64,000 nucleotides of DNA from Microthrixaceae bacterium (GCA_020637215.1 JACJWI010000004.1:186001-250000); one strand, 5' to 3'; counted from the stretch's first letter, positions 25,485 to 34,397 are shown. Notes: a model not told the origin generated them from the sequence alone. Numbers and translations are program-made.

Positions 25485-26676
25485 ACGGGATCGACGTCGC
25501 CCGGGTCCGGGCCGACACGCCGTCGCTCGCGGATCGGGTCTTCCTCAACCACGCCGGGTCGTCGCCCAACCCGACGCCGGTGCTCGACGCGGTGATCGGC
25601 CACCTCCGCGACGAAGCCCGACTCGGCGGCTACGAGGCGGCCCGGAACCGGGCCGACGACCTCGCCGACGTGCGCCGATCCATCGCCACCCTCATCGGAG
25701 CCGGGCCCGACACGATCGCGCTCGCCACCAGCGCCACCGACGCGTGGGAGACCGCGTTCTGGTCGATCCCGTGGCGTCGGGGTGACGTCGTGCTCACCTG
25801 CCGTTCCGAGTACGTGACCAACGCGGTGAACCTGCTGGTTGCCCGCGACCGGTTCGGGGTGCGCACGTCGGTGGTCGACGACGACGAGCACGGACAGATC
25901 GACCTGACAGACCTGGAACGCCACCTGGAGGACCCGGCGGTGCGCCTGGTCACCCTCTGCCACGTCCCCACCCACGGGGGACTCGTGAACCCGGCGGCCG
26001 AGGTCGGTCGGCGGTGCCGTGACGCGGGAGTGGCGTTCCTGCTCGACGCGTGTCAGTCGGTCGGACAGCTCCCAGTGGACGTGGAGAGCCTGGGCTGTCA
26101 TCTCCTGACCGCGACCGGACGCAAGTACCTGCGGGCACCGCGGGGAACGGGCTTCCTGTACGTGCGACCCGAGGTGAACGACCTGATCGGCGCCGAGCTG
26201 ACGCCCCTGGGGTCCGGGGTGCCACATGGGACGCGGCCGACCGGTACTCGTTCCCGGCCGACGCATCGCGATTCGAGTCGTTCGAGCGGAGCGGCGCCGC
26301 CACGCTGGGTCTGGGAGCCGCTGTCGACTATGCCCTGGAGCTCGGCCTCGAGGCGATCGCCGAACGGGTCGGGGAGCTGGCCGGGGACCTTCGGGTTGCC
26401 CTCGAGCGCATCGACGGCGTGACCGTCCACGACCGTGGCGTCCAGCGGTGCGGGATCGTCACGTTCACCGTCGACGGAGTCGAGGCCGACCGCGTCCGGG
26501 AACGGTTGGCTGAGGACAGGATCTCGGTGTGGGTGTCCGATGCGGCCCAGGCCCGACTCGACCTCGACGACCGGGGGTTGTCCACCCTGGTGCGGGCATC
26601 GGTCCACTACGTGAACACCGTCGAGGAGCTCGATGCCACCGCATCGGCCGTGGCGCGGATCGCGGCCGGCGGGTAG
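25481..26676 (+). pseudogene. Class-V aminotransferase (CefD/selenocysteine-lyase-like), frameshifted
   Basis: The N-terminal part (25481 to ~26207) carries the PLP fold: FLNHAGSSPNPTPV, LDACQSVGQLPVDVESLGCH, and GRKYLRAPRGTGFLYV with the PLP lysine. The C-terminal part continues in another frame from about 26207 (PGVRGATWDAADRY ... RASVHYVNTVEELD). Adding one C to the CCCC run at 26204-26207 restores a single 398-residue frame reading LTPPGVRGATWD, as relatives do. It is either a genuine inactivating mutation or a homopolymer sequencing error. The family includes isopenicillin N epimerases and cysteine/selenocysteine lyases. GTG start overlaps the TetR stop. Confidence 0.8.
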
Positions 26677-26700
26677 CCAGCGACTGCAGTTCGACCGTCG

Positions 26701-27703
26701 TCAGGGGCGGAACAGCGACAGATCGATGGGTGCCCAGCTCGGGACACCGCGCTGGTGACGGTCCCAGAGGGTGGCGTTGATGACCGCGGCCGACACCATC
26801 AGACGGCCGATCAAGTACAGCCACAGCAGGGCCACGATGGCGACGCCGAGCGGTCCGTAGGTCTCCGACATCCGCGAGACCCGACCGGCGAAGTAGAAGA
26901 CGGTGACGGCGTGCAGCGCCTGGAGGCCGATGCCGACCACCACCGCGCCGGGCAGCACCCGGATCCACGTCGCCTCTTCCGCACGCGGGAGCAGCAGTTG
27001 CACGATCATCCACACCCCGACCGCACCCGCCCCGGGCGACGGACGCGAGCACACCGCCGCCGGGGGTGTGGGCCCTCAGCCATTGGGCCGCCAGGGTGTA
27101 GACGACGATGAGGATCGTGACGCCGAGGCCGGCGAGGATCGCCTTGGGCTGGTTCGCCAACACCTTCGCCGAGGTGCCCCATGCCAGGTTGTGCACGATG
27201 CGCAGCGACTTGATCATCGTTCGGATGGCGAACACCGCGGCGACGAGACCCACCCAGAGCGTTATCCACCGACCCCGGGCCGCGTTCTCGCCGACGGTCT
27301 GCATCGTCGACACCAGGGCCTCGGACAGGTCGAGCTGCTGACTTGTCGAGCGCTCAGCGTCGCTGAGGTGGAGGAACCCGAGTCCGGCCACCAGGATCAA
27401 CAGGAGCGGGACGAGCAGCAGGAACAGCCGGAACGCGATGGCCCCGGCGAGCATGCCCCCAGCGATGCGCGAGTCGCGCTCGTGGATCTCGAACGCGGTG
27501 TCGATCAGCGGGGTGTCGGGCCGGGCGGCCACGACGCGCTCGGCGACGTCGGCGACCTGACCGCGGGTGCGTTCCACCCGCTCCCGGGTCCGGGCCACAC
27601 GTCCGGTCGGTCCGTCTTCCGGGTCGGCTCCGTCGTCGCGGGACCCTGACGATGGAGTGTTCGGTTCGGCCACGTCGGGATCTTCCCACGCCCGACTCGC
27701 CAC
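26701..27703 (-). pseudogene. YihY/BrkB-family membrane protein, frameshifted
   Basis: The first part (27703 down to ~27034) has FRLFLLLVPLLLILVAGLGF, IRTMIKSLRIVHNLAWG and the helix ILAGLGVTILIVVYTLAAQW; the last part (~27030 to 26701) reads GVWMIVQLLLPRAEEATW and YGPLGVAIVALLWLYLIGRL in another frame. Removing one G (minus strand) from the GGGG run at 27030-27033 joins them into one protein of about 333 residues. Function of the family is unsettled (inner-membrane, once called ribonuclease BN). GTG start with a strong GGAGGT ribosome site 6 nt upstream. It converges on the frameshifted aminotransferase. Confidence 0.78.
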
Positions 27704-27715
27704 CGTTCACCTCCC

Positions 27716-27765
27716 GTTCTGTAGTGCGAGATCCAGGCGTTCGCCTGGATCTCGCACTACAGAAC
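27716..27765. repeat. Palindromic repeat, copy 1
   Basis: Perfect 24-bp arms (27716-27739, 27742-27765), starting GTTCTGTAGTGCGAGATCC, with a TT loop. Lies in the 86-bp gap between two divergent genes, so it cannot be a terminator for either. Copies 2 and 3 are at 28243 and 41697. Confidence 0.85.
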
Positions 27766-27776
27766 CGGGTTGGCCG

Positions 27777-27782
27777 TAGCGT
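27777..27782 (+). promoter_or_regulatory. Candidate -10 element (TAGCGT), leaderless SnoaL-like gene
   Basis: TAGCGT ends 7 nt before the ATG at 27790. The matching -35 region would fall inside the right arm of palindrome copy 1. Confidence 0.45.
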
Positions 27783-27789
27783 CGGGACC

Positions 27790-28230
27790 ATGAGCGAGCC
27801 GTCCGACCCTGCCGTCCGCAACGCCGCGCTGACCGAGCGCTTCTGGGACGACCTGTTCCGACGCGACTTCGACGCCGTCGGAGCCTGGTTCACCCACGAC
27901 GGCAACTACCGCGACGTGCCCGCACCGGAGGACGGGGCGTTCGGTCCCTCCGAGGTCACCGCCCGGCTGCGGCTGGGACTCGCCCCGCTGGCCGGCTACG
28001 AGCACGTCCCGGGGTGGACGATCACCGCCCAGGGCGACACCGTCGTCACCGAGCACCGGGAGCACTGGACCTGGGACACCGGCGACGAGGTCGTGCTGCC
28101 GTTCGTGTCGATCCACCAGTGGAACGACGACGGCCTCCTCACCCGCTGGTGGGACTACTGGGACATGTCGACGTTGATGAACGCCGCCCCGGCGTCGTGG
28201 GTCGAGCACATCATGTCGGGCTACAAGTAG
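27790..28230 (+). CDS. SnoaL-like / NTF2-fold protein
   Basis: 146 residues with the NTF2-like cone fold pattern: N-terminal helix (RNAALTERFWDDLFRRDFDA), then VGAWFTHDGNYRDVPAPE, EVTARLRLGLAPLAGYEHVP, and a C-terminal WNDDGLLTRWWDYWDMSTL. Relatives include limonene-1,2-epoxide hydrolases, SnoaL cyclases and ring isomerases; a charged residue set that would name the reaction is not evident. Flanked on both sides by palindromic repeat copies (27716-27765 and 28243-28292). Confidence 0.78.
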   Translation: MSEPSDPAVRNAALTERFWDDLFRRDFDAVGAWFTHDGNYRDVPAPEDGAFGPSEVTARLRLGLAPLAGYEHVPGWTITAQGDTVVTEHREHWTWDTGDEVVLPFVSIHQWNDDGLLTRWWDYWDMSTLMNAAPASWVEHIMSGYK

Positions 28231-28242
28231 CCGCCTTCCCTC

Positions 28243-28292
28243 GTTCTGTAGTGCGAGATCCAGGCCTTCGCCTGGATCTCGCACTACAGAAC
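28243..28292. repeat. Palindromic repeat, copy 2
   Basis: Arms of 23 bp (28243-28265, 28270-28292) identical to copy 1 in the stem, with a CTTC loop. Located 12 nt after the SnoaL-like stop and before the aldehyde dehydrogenase promoter region. Confidence 0.85.
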
Positions 28293-28396
28293 TTGGCGGG
28301 CGGCGGGGACCGGGAGTCGATGCCGGCGGGATACGCTGCGCGGCATCCGACGCGTCGGCGCCCCGCGGCACCGGCCCGACCTCAGGGGGATGGAAC

Positions 28397-29860
28397 GTGC
28401 GTTCCTTCGACCGGCTCTACATCGGCGGCGAGTGGGTGGAGCCCGCGTCGTCGAGCACCTTCACCGTCGTCAACCCGGCCACGCTCGAGCCGGTCGGCTC
28501 CACGCCGGAGGCCGTCCAGGCGGACGTCGACCGGGCCGTCGAGGCCGCCCGGTCCGCTCTGAACCACGGCCCGTGGGCCGAGATGTCCGCGCAGGACCGG
28601 GCCGGGATCATGCGCCGGCTCCACGGGCTCATGGTCGAGCGGGCCGACGACCTGGCCAACCTGATCACCCAGGAGGTCGGCGCGCCCATCCTGTTCTCGC
28701 ACTTCGGCCAGATCGGCGCCACCCACATGGCGCTCGACTTCTTCACCGGGCTCACCGAGTCGTACCCGTTCGAGGAGGTGCGGGCCGGGATGCTCGGCCC
28801 GGTCGTGGTTCGCAAGGAACCGGTCGGCGTCGTCGCCGGCATCGTCCCGTGGAACGTTCCGCTGTTCATCACCATGTTGAAGTTCGCCCCCACGCTCGCG
28901 TCGGGTTCGACGATGGTGCTCAAGCCCGCTCCCGAGACACCGGTCAGCGCGTTCGTGTTCGCGGAGCTGTGCGAGGAGGCCGGGGTCCCCGCCGGCGTTC
29001 TGAACGTCGTCCCCGCCGACCGCGAGGTCGGCGAGCACCTGGTCACCCACCCCGGGGTCGACAAGGTCTCCTTCACCGGGTCGACCGCGGCGGGGCGCCA
29101 CATCGGCGCGCTGTGCGGTGAACGCCTCCGCCGGTGCACCCTGGAGCTCGGCGGCAAGTCGGCGTCGATCCTCATGGAGGACGCCGACATCGCCGCGGCG
29201 GTCACCGAGATGGTGCCCAACTACTCGTTCATGAACAACGGCCAGGCCTGCGTCGCGCAGACCCGCATCCTCGCCCCCCGATCGCGCTACGACGAGACCG
29301 TCGACGCGGTCACCGAGGTGGCCCGCTCGGTCAAGGTCGGCGACCCGGCCGACTTCGAGGTCGGCGTCGGCCCGCTGATCGCCGAGCGCCAGCGCGAACG
29401 GGTCGAGGGCTACATCCGCACCGGCATCGACGAGGGCGCCCGCCTCACCACCGGCGGAGGTCGCCCGGCCGGCCTCGACACCGGCTGGTACGTCGAGCCG
29501 ACGGTGTTCGCGGACGTCGACAACAAGATGCGCATCGCCCAGGAGGAGATCTTCGGCCCGGTCGTGGTCGTCATCCCCTACACCGACACCGAGGACGCCC
29601 TCGCCATCGCCAACGACAACAACTACGGACTGTCGGGCTCGGTGTGGACCGCGGACGTTGCCGCCGGGCTCGACGTCGCCCGAGGCGTGCGCACCGGCAC
29701 CTACACCGTCAATGGGTTCGGCATGGACTGGGGCTCACCGTTCGGCGGGTTCAAGGACTCGGGCCTCGGCCGCGAGCTGGGACCCGAGGGCCTCGAGGAG
29801 TATCTGGAGTACAAGTCGATCAACCTGCCGGCCGGCACCGAGCCCGAGCTCCGCTTCTGA
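28397..29860 (+). CDS. Aldehyde dehydrogenase family protein
   Basis: 487 residues, normal family length. NAD(P)-binding and catalytic motifs: GVVAGIVPWNVPLFITMLK, FTGSTAAGRHIG, catalytic Glu in LELGGKSASI, catalytic Cys in NNGQACVAQTRI, EEIFGPVVVVIPY, and PFGGFKDSGLGRELGPEGL near the end. Oxidises an aldehyde to the acid; substrate unknown. GTG start preceded by AGGGGGA. Probably has its own promoter after palindrome copy 2. Confidence 0.93.
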   Translation: MRSFDRLYIGGEWVEPASSSTFTVVNPATLEPVGSTPEAVQADVDRAVEAARSALNHGPWAEMSAQDRAGIMRRLHGLMVERADDLANLITQEVGAPILFSHFGQIGATHMALDFFTGLTESYPFEEVRAGMLGPVVVRKEPVGVVAGIVPWNVPLFITMLKFAPTLASGSTMVLKPAPETPVSAFVFAELCEEAGVPAGVLNVVPADREVGEHLVTHPGVDKVSFTGSTAAGRHIGALCGERLRRCTLELGGKSASILMEDADIAAAVTEMVPNYSFMNNGQACVAQTRILAPRSRYDETVDAVTEVARSVKVGDPADFEVGVGPLIAERQRERVEGYIRTGIDEGARLTTGGGRPAGLDTGWYVEPTVFADVDNKMRIAQEEIFGPVVVVIPYTDTEDALAIANDNNYGLSGSVWTADVAAGLDVARGVRTGTYTVNGFGMDWGSPFGGFKDSGLGRELGPEGLEEYLEYKSINLPAGTEPELRF

Positions 29861-29864
29861 TCCC

Positions 29865-29910
29865 GACGGCGGCGGACGCGCCCGGTCCGGCCGGACGGTC
29901 CGCCGTCGTC
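29865..29910. terminator. Convergent hairpin after aldehyde dehydrogenase
   Basis: Arms at 29865-29877 and 29898-29910 pair at 12 of 13 positions with a 20-nt loop. Lies between the convergent aldehyde dehydrogenase and ECF41 sigma genes and overlaps the sigma stop by two bases. Confidence 0.5.
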
Positions 29911-30832
29911 AGATGCCCGGGAAGGACGCGTCCAGCCGTCCGAGCTTGACCGGGTTGAGGAGCAGCCGCACCGCGATGACCCGGCCCTCGGCATCGCGGT
30001 CGGCAGCCACCACCACCGGGAGCTCGGGGTGGCGGACCACGAGTGCAGGAGCGGCGTTGACGGTCTCGATCGAGATGTCGGCGTCCTCGGGCGTCCTCCC
30101 GGCGAGGTTGATCAGGAACCGGGCGACCCGGTCCGGCCCGATCACCGGACGGCGCGCCGCGTGCCGATCCGGTCCGCCGTCGCTGGTCAGCACGACGTCC
30201 GGTGACAGCATGCCGAGCACGGCGTCGACGTCACCGAGGACGAGAGCTCCGACCAGATCGGCGAGCAGCGACTCGTCCGCCGCGGCCCGGTCGGCGCGCT
30301 CCTCGCGCACACGGCGTCGGGCCCGGGACGCGATCTGACGGCACGCCTCCTCGGACCGGCCGACCGTGTCGGCGATGCGGGCGTACGGCTCACCGAAGAC
30401 GTCCGCGAGCAGGAACACCACCCGCTCCACCGGTCCCAGCCGGTCGAGCACCACCAGGAATCCGAGTGTGAGCGACTCCGACAGCGCCACCCGGTCCGCG
30501 GGGTCCTCGGCCGGGGCCGGGGTGACCGACAGCCCGGTCCCGGCCGGGGCATCGCCGGTGGGGACCGGCTCCGGCAGCCACGGCCCGACGTACTCCTCGC
30601 GCCGGCGGGTGATCGCCCTCAACCGGTCGATCGCCAGCCGCGAGGTCACGGTGGTCAACCACGCCTCGGGCCGCTCCAGCATCGCCGGATCGGCCCGCTG
30701 GTAGCGCAGCCAGGCCTCGGACACCACGTCCTCGGCGTCGGAGATCGATCCGAGCATCCGGTACGCCAGCCCGGTCAGTCGGGCGCGCTCCGCCTCGAAG
30801 ACCTCGACGCCGGACACCTCCGACCCGCTCAC
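29909..30832 (-). CDS. ECF41-family sigma factor with SnoaL-like C-terminal domain
   Basis: 307 residues. Sigma region 2 (about 10-75: GLAYRMLGSISDAEDVVSEA), region 4 (about 120-180: VVFLLADVFGEPYARIADTV followed by GRSEEACRQ), and a fused NTF2/SnoaL-like domain (about 190-305). Family marks are WLPEP at residues 85-89, a DGGP that corresponds to the DGGG motif, and NPVKL at 293-297, corresponding to NPDKL. In ECF41 factors the C-terminal domain controls activity in place of an anti-sigma factor. It overlaps the FAD-oxidoreductase by 4 nt, the usual ECF41 partner arrangement. Confidence 0.93.
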   Translation of the reverse strand: MSGSEVSGVEVFEAERARLTGLAYRMLGSISDAEDVVSEAWLRYQRADPAMLERPEAWLTTVTSRLAIDRLRAITRRREEYVGPWLPEPVPTGDAPAGTGLSVTPAPAEDPADRVALSESLTLGFLVVLDRLGPVERVVFLLADVFGEPYARIADTVGRSEEACRQIASRARRRVREERADRAAADESLLADLVGALVLGDVDAVLGMLSPDVVLTSDGGPDRHAARRPVIGPDRVARFLINLAGRTPEDADISIETVNAAPALVVRHPELPVVVAADRDAEGRVIAVRLLLNPVKLGRLDASFPGI

Positions 30833-32217
30833 GCGACCACCGACCGGACGGTAGCCGCCCCGCCCACGACCGCCATGGCCGCGAGGGACCCCGCGGCCTC
30901 ACCGCTGGCCAGCGACGCGTCCGCCAGCATCCCCACCGGACCCACCCAGTCGCCGGCGAGGAAGACCCCCGGTCGGTCGGCCACGGCGACGCGGGGTCGT
31001 CCGACCAGCCCTCCGTGGTCGACGGAGGGAATCGCGGTCTGCACGACCATCCGACGCAGGAACCGGCGGGCGACGACGTCACCGGGGTCGATGCCGGCGG
31101 CGGACGCCAGCGACTCCAGCCGGGCCCGATCGGCCACGGCGCCGGTGGCTCCGTAGCGAGCCACGTGCACCACCCTGACCCCGTCGGGCGCGAGGTCCGC
31201 CGGCGGCGAGTGCTCCGAGAGGTACAGCGGTTCGTCGACGCCGAGGACGAAACGGGTCGGCACCGGACCTGCCACCGCGAGCTCCAGGCAGGCAGCGGTC
31301 GCCGGCGGGCCAGAGCGGTCGACCAGCTCCGGCAGGTCCAGCAGGTCCGCGGCCACCGCGGGGCCGCCGGCGGCGACCACCACCGCACCCGCACGCACCG
31401 TCCGTCCGTCGCGGCACTGCACCTCCCACCCGCCGTCCACGGTCTGCTCCAGGCGTGACACCGCGACGTGCCGATGGACCGCCACCGGAGCATCCGCGCC
31501 CGTCGCGACGGATCGGAGCGAGTCGAGCAGCTGCTCGAAGCCTCCGTCGAGGTAGAGCACGCCCCGGCGGAGGCTTCGAGCGACGTGCGGGACCGCCGCG
31601 GCGGCCGACAGCTGGTCCAGGTCTGCGGTGTAGGTGGCGACCCGGAACAGGGCCGCCACCAACGCGGCGACGTCGTCCCGACCCCGTGACTGGTCCCGGA
31701 TCCACGCGGAGGCGGGTTCGTCGGGCCGGGCCGACGCGGGACGACCCGCCATCAGCGCGGCGAGGGCGGCGACCAGCGTCGGCTTGGCCCGGCCCGGGAC
31801 GACCCCGCTTCGGCCCAGCGAGGCGAGGCCGACCGGCAGGTCGTCGATCCGTCCCTCAAGGCTGACCCTGCTGCCACGCGTCGGGGGCTTGTGTCCCCGC
31901 GGTCGGATCCCCAGTCGGCGGAGCACCTCGTGGCCGGGACCGCCGAGGTACAACGCCCGCGGTCCGTCGTTGAACACCGCGGCGCCGGACGTCCCGGAGA
32001 GAGCCACCCGGCGCACGGCAGCACGACCGCCACCCGAGTGCGCGTCCAGCACCACGGCTCGGGCACCCGCTCTCGTTGCTGCCGCCGCCGCGGTGAGCCC
32101 GGCCAGGCCGGCACCGATGACCACCACGTCGGCCCGATCGGGCCACCGGCCGAGTTCATCGTCGTGCCAGTCGCGGTCGGTCGGTGTCGCCGGGTGGTCG
32201 TCGTCGGAGTGATCCAT
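30829..32217 (-). CDS. FAD-dependent oxidoreductase, ECF41 partner
   Basis: 462 residues. The Rossmann FAD site is RADVVVIGAGLAGLTAAAAA, and a C-terminal FAD motif reads RPGVFLAGDWVGPVGMLADA, SLASGEAAGSLAAM, like amine oxidase/phytoene desaturase-type flavoproteins. Substrate unknown. The start at 32217 rather than 32253 is supported by the ECF41-type promoter, which ends 8 nt before it. ECF41 sigma genes usually sit beside an oxidoreductase, epimerase or carboxymuconolactone decarboxylase (COE) gene, which is the likely regulatory target. Confidence 0.9.
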   Translation of the reverse strand: MDHSDDDHPATPTDRDWHDDELGRWPDRADVVVIGAGLAGLTAAAAATRAGARAVVLDAHSGGGRAAVRRVALSGTSGAAVFNDGPRALYLGGPGHEVLRRLGIRPRGHKPPTRGSRVSLEGRIDDLPVGLASLGRSGVVPGRAKPTLVAALAALMAGRPASARPDEPASAWIRDQSRGRDDVAALVAALFRVATYTADLDQLSAAAAVPHVARSLRRGVLYLDGGFEQLLDSLRSVATGADAPVAVHRHVAVSRLEQTVDGGWEVQCRDGRTVRAGAVVVAAGGPAVAADLLDLPELVDRSGPPATAACLELAVAGPVPTRFVLGVDEPLYLSEHSPPADLAPDGVRVVHVARYGATGAVADRARLESLASAAGIDPGDVVARRFLRRMVVQTAIPSVDHGGLVGRPRVAVADRPGVFLAGDWVGPVGMLADASLASGEAAGSLAAMAVVGGAATVRSVVA

Positions 32218-32225
32218 ACCTGACC

Positions 32226-32252
32226 GACGTGCGAGCGTGCCGATCCGTGACA
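32226..32252 (-). promoter_or_regulatory. ECF41-type promoter
   Basis: On the minus strand TGTCACG (32246-32252) and CGTC (32226-32229) are separated by 16 nt. This matches the published ECF41 motif TGTCACA-N16-CGTC with one change. It ends 8 nt before the oxidoreductase ATG, so the transcript would be nearly leaderless and would include the sigma gene itself. Confidence 0.75.
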
Positions 32253-32313
32253 CGCCGCATCATGGTCGGACGACACGCCGTCGCGGGCCGGCCCCCAGCG
32301 GTCATGGACCGCC

Positions 32314-33525
32314 TCAGTCGGCGACGAGCTCCATCCGGGCCGACCGCAGCCCGTAGACGAACGCGTTGGGCATCTCCTCGACTGATCCCTCCACCACCCG
32401 CAGCTCCGACGCCCGCGACAGCAGCTCCTCGAAGAACAGCCGGATCTCGAGTCGGGCCAGCGACGACCCCAGGCAGAAGTGGGTCCCGAACCCGAAGGAC
32501 AGGTGGTGGTTCGGGTGGCGGGTGACGTCGAGCGCCTCCGGGTCGGCGAAGTGAGCCGGGTCCCGGTTGGCCGAGCCGTACATCAACATGAGCTGTTCTC
32601 CGGCAGCGACTGCGGAGCCGCTCAACACCGTGTCCTCGACGGCCACCCGACACATGTTGTGGACCGGCGTCACGAACCGGATCAGCTCCTCGACGGCGAT
32701 CGACATGTCGGCCCCGTCGCGCAGCCGCGCCCATTGCTCGGGACGGCGGGCCAGCTCGATCATCCCCCGGGCGATGACGGTGCGGGTCGTCTCGGCGCCG
32801 CCGTCGAGCAGCAGCAGGCAGTCCGAGATGACCTCGTCCACCCCGAAGTCGTGGCCGGGGACCTCGGCAGTGGTCCACACGGTCATGACGTCGTCCGCGG
32901 GGCAGCGCTGCTTCTCCTCATAGAGGTCGGCGGACGCCTGGGCGAACTCCATCGCCGCGGTGATGCCCTCGTCGTTGAGGTAGCGCGGCCCGCCACCGAG
33001 GGCGATCGTGCGCTCGGACCACTCCATGAGCTTGGGGAACATCTCGTCGGGGAAGCCGAGCAGCAGGCCGATCATCTCGGCCGGCAGCGGCGCGGCCAGC
33101 TCGCCGACGATCTCGATCGGGCCGCCGTGGGCCTGAGCGGTGTCGAAGAGGCCGCTGACGGTGGAGCGCACGTGGTCCTCCCACCGCGACACCGCCCGGG
33201 GCGTGAAGCGCCGCGACACCAGGTTGCGACGGTGGGAGTGCAGCGGGTCGTCGAGGCCGATGATCGCCGGGTCGGCGGCGAGGTTCGGGCGGTAGCCGCC
33301 CTTGACCTTGTCGGAGCTGATGAAGCGCTCCTTGTGCTTCTCGACCTCGACCACGTCGTCGTAGCGGGTGACGATCCACAGCTCGTTGACCGCGTCCCAG
33401 TAGACGGGCTCGTTGTCGCGCAGCCACGCGTAGGTCGAGTAGGGGTCGTCGACGTAGAAGTCGCCGTCGAGCAGGTCGAGCTCGGGTCGACCGGTCGCTC
33501 CGCCGCCGGCTGTCGGGCCGTTCAC
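32314..33525 (-). CDS. Cytochrome P450
   Basis: 403 residues, soluble bacterial P450. I-helix is LLLLDGGAETTRTVIARGM, a K-helix ExxR-like EELIRF follows, then the heme loop SFGFGTHFCLGSSLAR with the ligating Cys. The N-terminus (DDPYSTYAWLRDNEPVYWD) resembles steroid- or terpene-type actinobacterial P450s, but substrate cannot be named. It overlaps the SDR upstream by 4 nt, so the two form an operon and may act in sequence: hydroxylation by P450, then oxidation by the SDR. No ferredoxin gene is adjacent. Confidence 0.94.
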   Translation of the reverse strand: MNGPTAGGGATGRPELDLLDGDFYVDDPYSTYAWLRDNEPVYWDAVNELWIVTRYDDVVEVEKHKERFISSDKVKGGYRPNLAADPAIIGLDDPLHSHRRNLVSRRFTPRAVSRWEDHVRSTVSGLFDTAQAHGGPIEIVGELAAPLPAEMIGLLLGFPDEMFPKLMEWSERTIALGGGPRYLNDEGITAAMEFAQASADLYEEKQRCPADDVMTVWTTAEVPGHDFGVDEVISDCLLLLDGGAETTRTVIARGMIELARRPEQWARLRDGADMSIAVEELIRFVTPVHNMCRVAVEDTVLSGSAVAAGEQLMLMYGSANRDPAHFADPEALDVTRHPNHHLSFGFGTHFCLGSSLARLEIRLFFEELLSRASELRVVEGSVEEMPNAFVYGLRSARMELVAD

Positions 33526-34367
33526 GACACCCTCCCCTCGACCGCGTCGTCACCGAAGAACGCTCGGGCCGCCGGTTCGAAGTCCGGGCCGCGACGCAGG
33601 TGGTGGCCGCCGTCCACGCTGAGCGACGTGCCGGTCACCCACGACGACTCCCCACCGAGCAGGAACCGCACGACCGAGGCGACGTCGTCGACGGTGCCCG
33701 ACCGCGACACCGGCATGTTCTCCAGGTAGCTGCCCATGACCTGGTCGTCGTCCATGACCATCGAGACCAGGTCGGTGGCGACGATGCCCGGTCGCACCGC
33801 GTTGACCCGCACCCCGGCCCGGCCGAGCTCATCTGCGGTCTGGCGGACCAGCATGTCGACGCCGGCCTTGGACACGCAGTACGGACCCATGAACGGGTGG
33901 GTGACCGCAGCGGCGATCGACGAGATCGCGACCATCGCACCGCCTCCGCTCGCGGCGATGGCGGCGCCCGCGTGCTTGAACAGGAGGAACGTGCCGGTCA
34001 GGTTGGTCTCGAGGATGTCGGTCCACTCCTCGAGCGGGGTGGTGACGATCGGTCCCAGGCCACCGCGACCGGCCGAGGCGACGGCGAAGTCGAGTCCTCC
34101 GGTCGCCTCGCTCGCGATCCGCACCGCGTCGGCCACGTCCGCCTCGGAGCGGGCGTCGCCGGGCGAGGTGCGCACCAGCGCCCGGCCGGGTGCGACGTCT
34201 TCCAGCGCGGCGGCGCCGTCGCGCAGTCGGTCCTCGCTGCGGCCCATGATGGTCACCGCGCAGCCGTCGGCCACCAGTCGCCGCGCGCACTCCAGTCCGA
34301 TGCCGCTGCCGCCGCCGGTCACGAGCGCGGCGGCGCCGGTCAGGTCGTGTCCCCCGAGTTCGGTCAT
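33522..34367 (-). CDS. SDR-family oxidoreductase, P450 operon
   Basis: 281 residues. Classical SDR motifs: LVTGGGSGIGLECARRL, AVASAGRGG in the NAG position, AISSIAAAVTHPF with catalytic Ser, YCVSKAGVDML with Tyr and Lys, and VRPGIVATDLVSMVM. First gene of a two-gene operon with the P450 (4-nt ATGA overlap). A TACCGT box 8 nt before the ATG indicates leaderless transcription. Confidence 0.92.
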   Translation of the reverse strand: MTELGGHDLTGAAALVTGGGSGIGLECARRLVADGCAVTIMGRSEDRLRDGAAALEDVAPGRALVRTSPGDARSEADVADAVRIASEATGGLDFAVASAGRGGLGPIVTTPLEEWTDILETNLTGTFLLFKHAGAAIAASGGGAMVAISSIAAAVTHPFMGPYCVSKAGVDMLVRQTADELGRAGVRVNAVRPGIVATDLVSMVMDDDQVMGSYLENMPVSRSGTVDDVASVVRFLLGGESSWVTGTSLSVDGGHHLRRGPDFEPAARAFFGDDAVEGRVS

Positions 34368-34375
34368 GGACCGGC

Positions 34376-34381
34376 ACGGTA
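34376..34381 (-). promoter_or_regulatory. Candidate -10 element (TACCGT), leaderless SDR-P450 operon
   Basis: TACCGT on the minus strand ends 8 nt before the SDR ATG at 34367. Confidence 0.5.
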
Positions 34382-34397
34382 GCCACTGCGACGCGGC

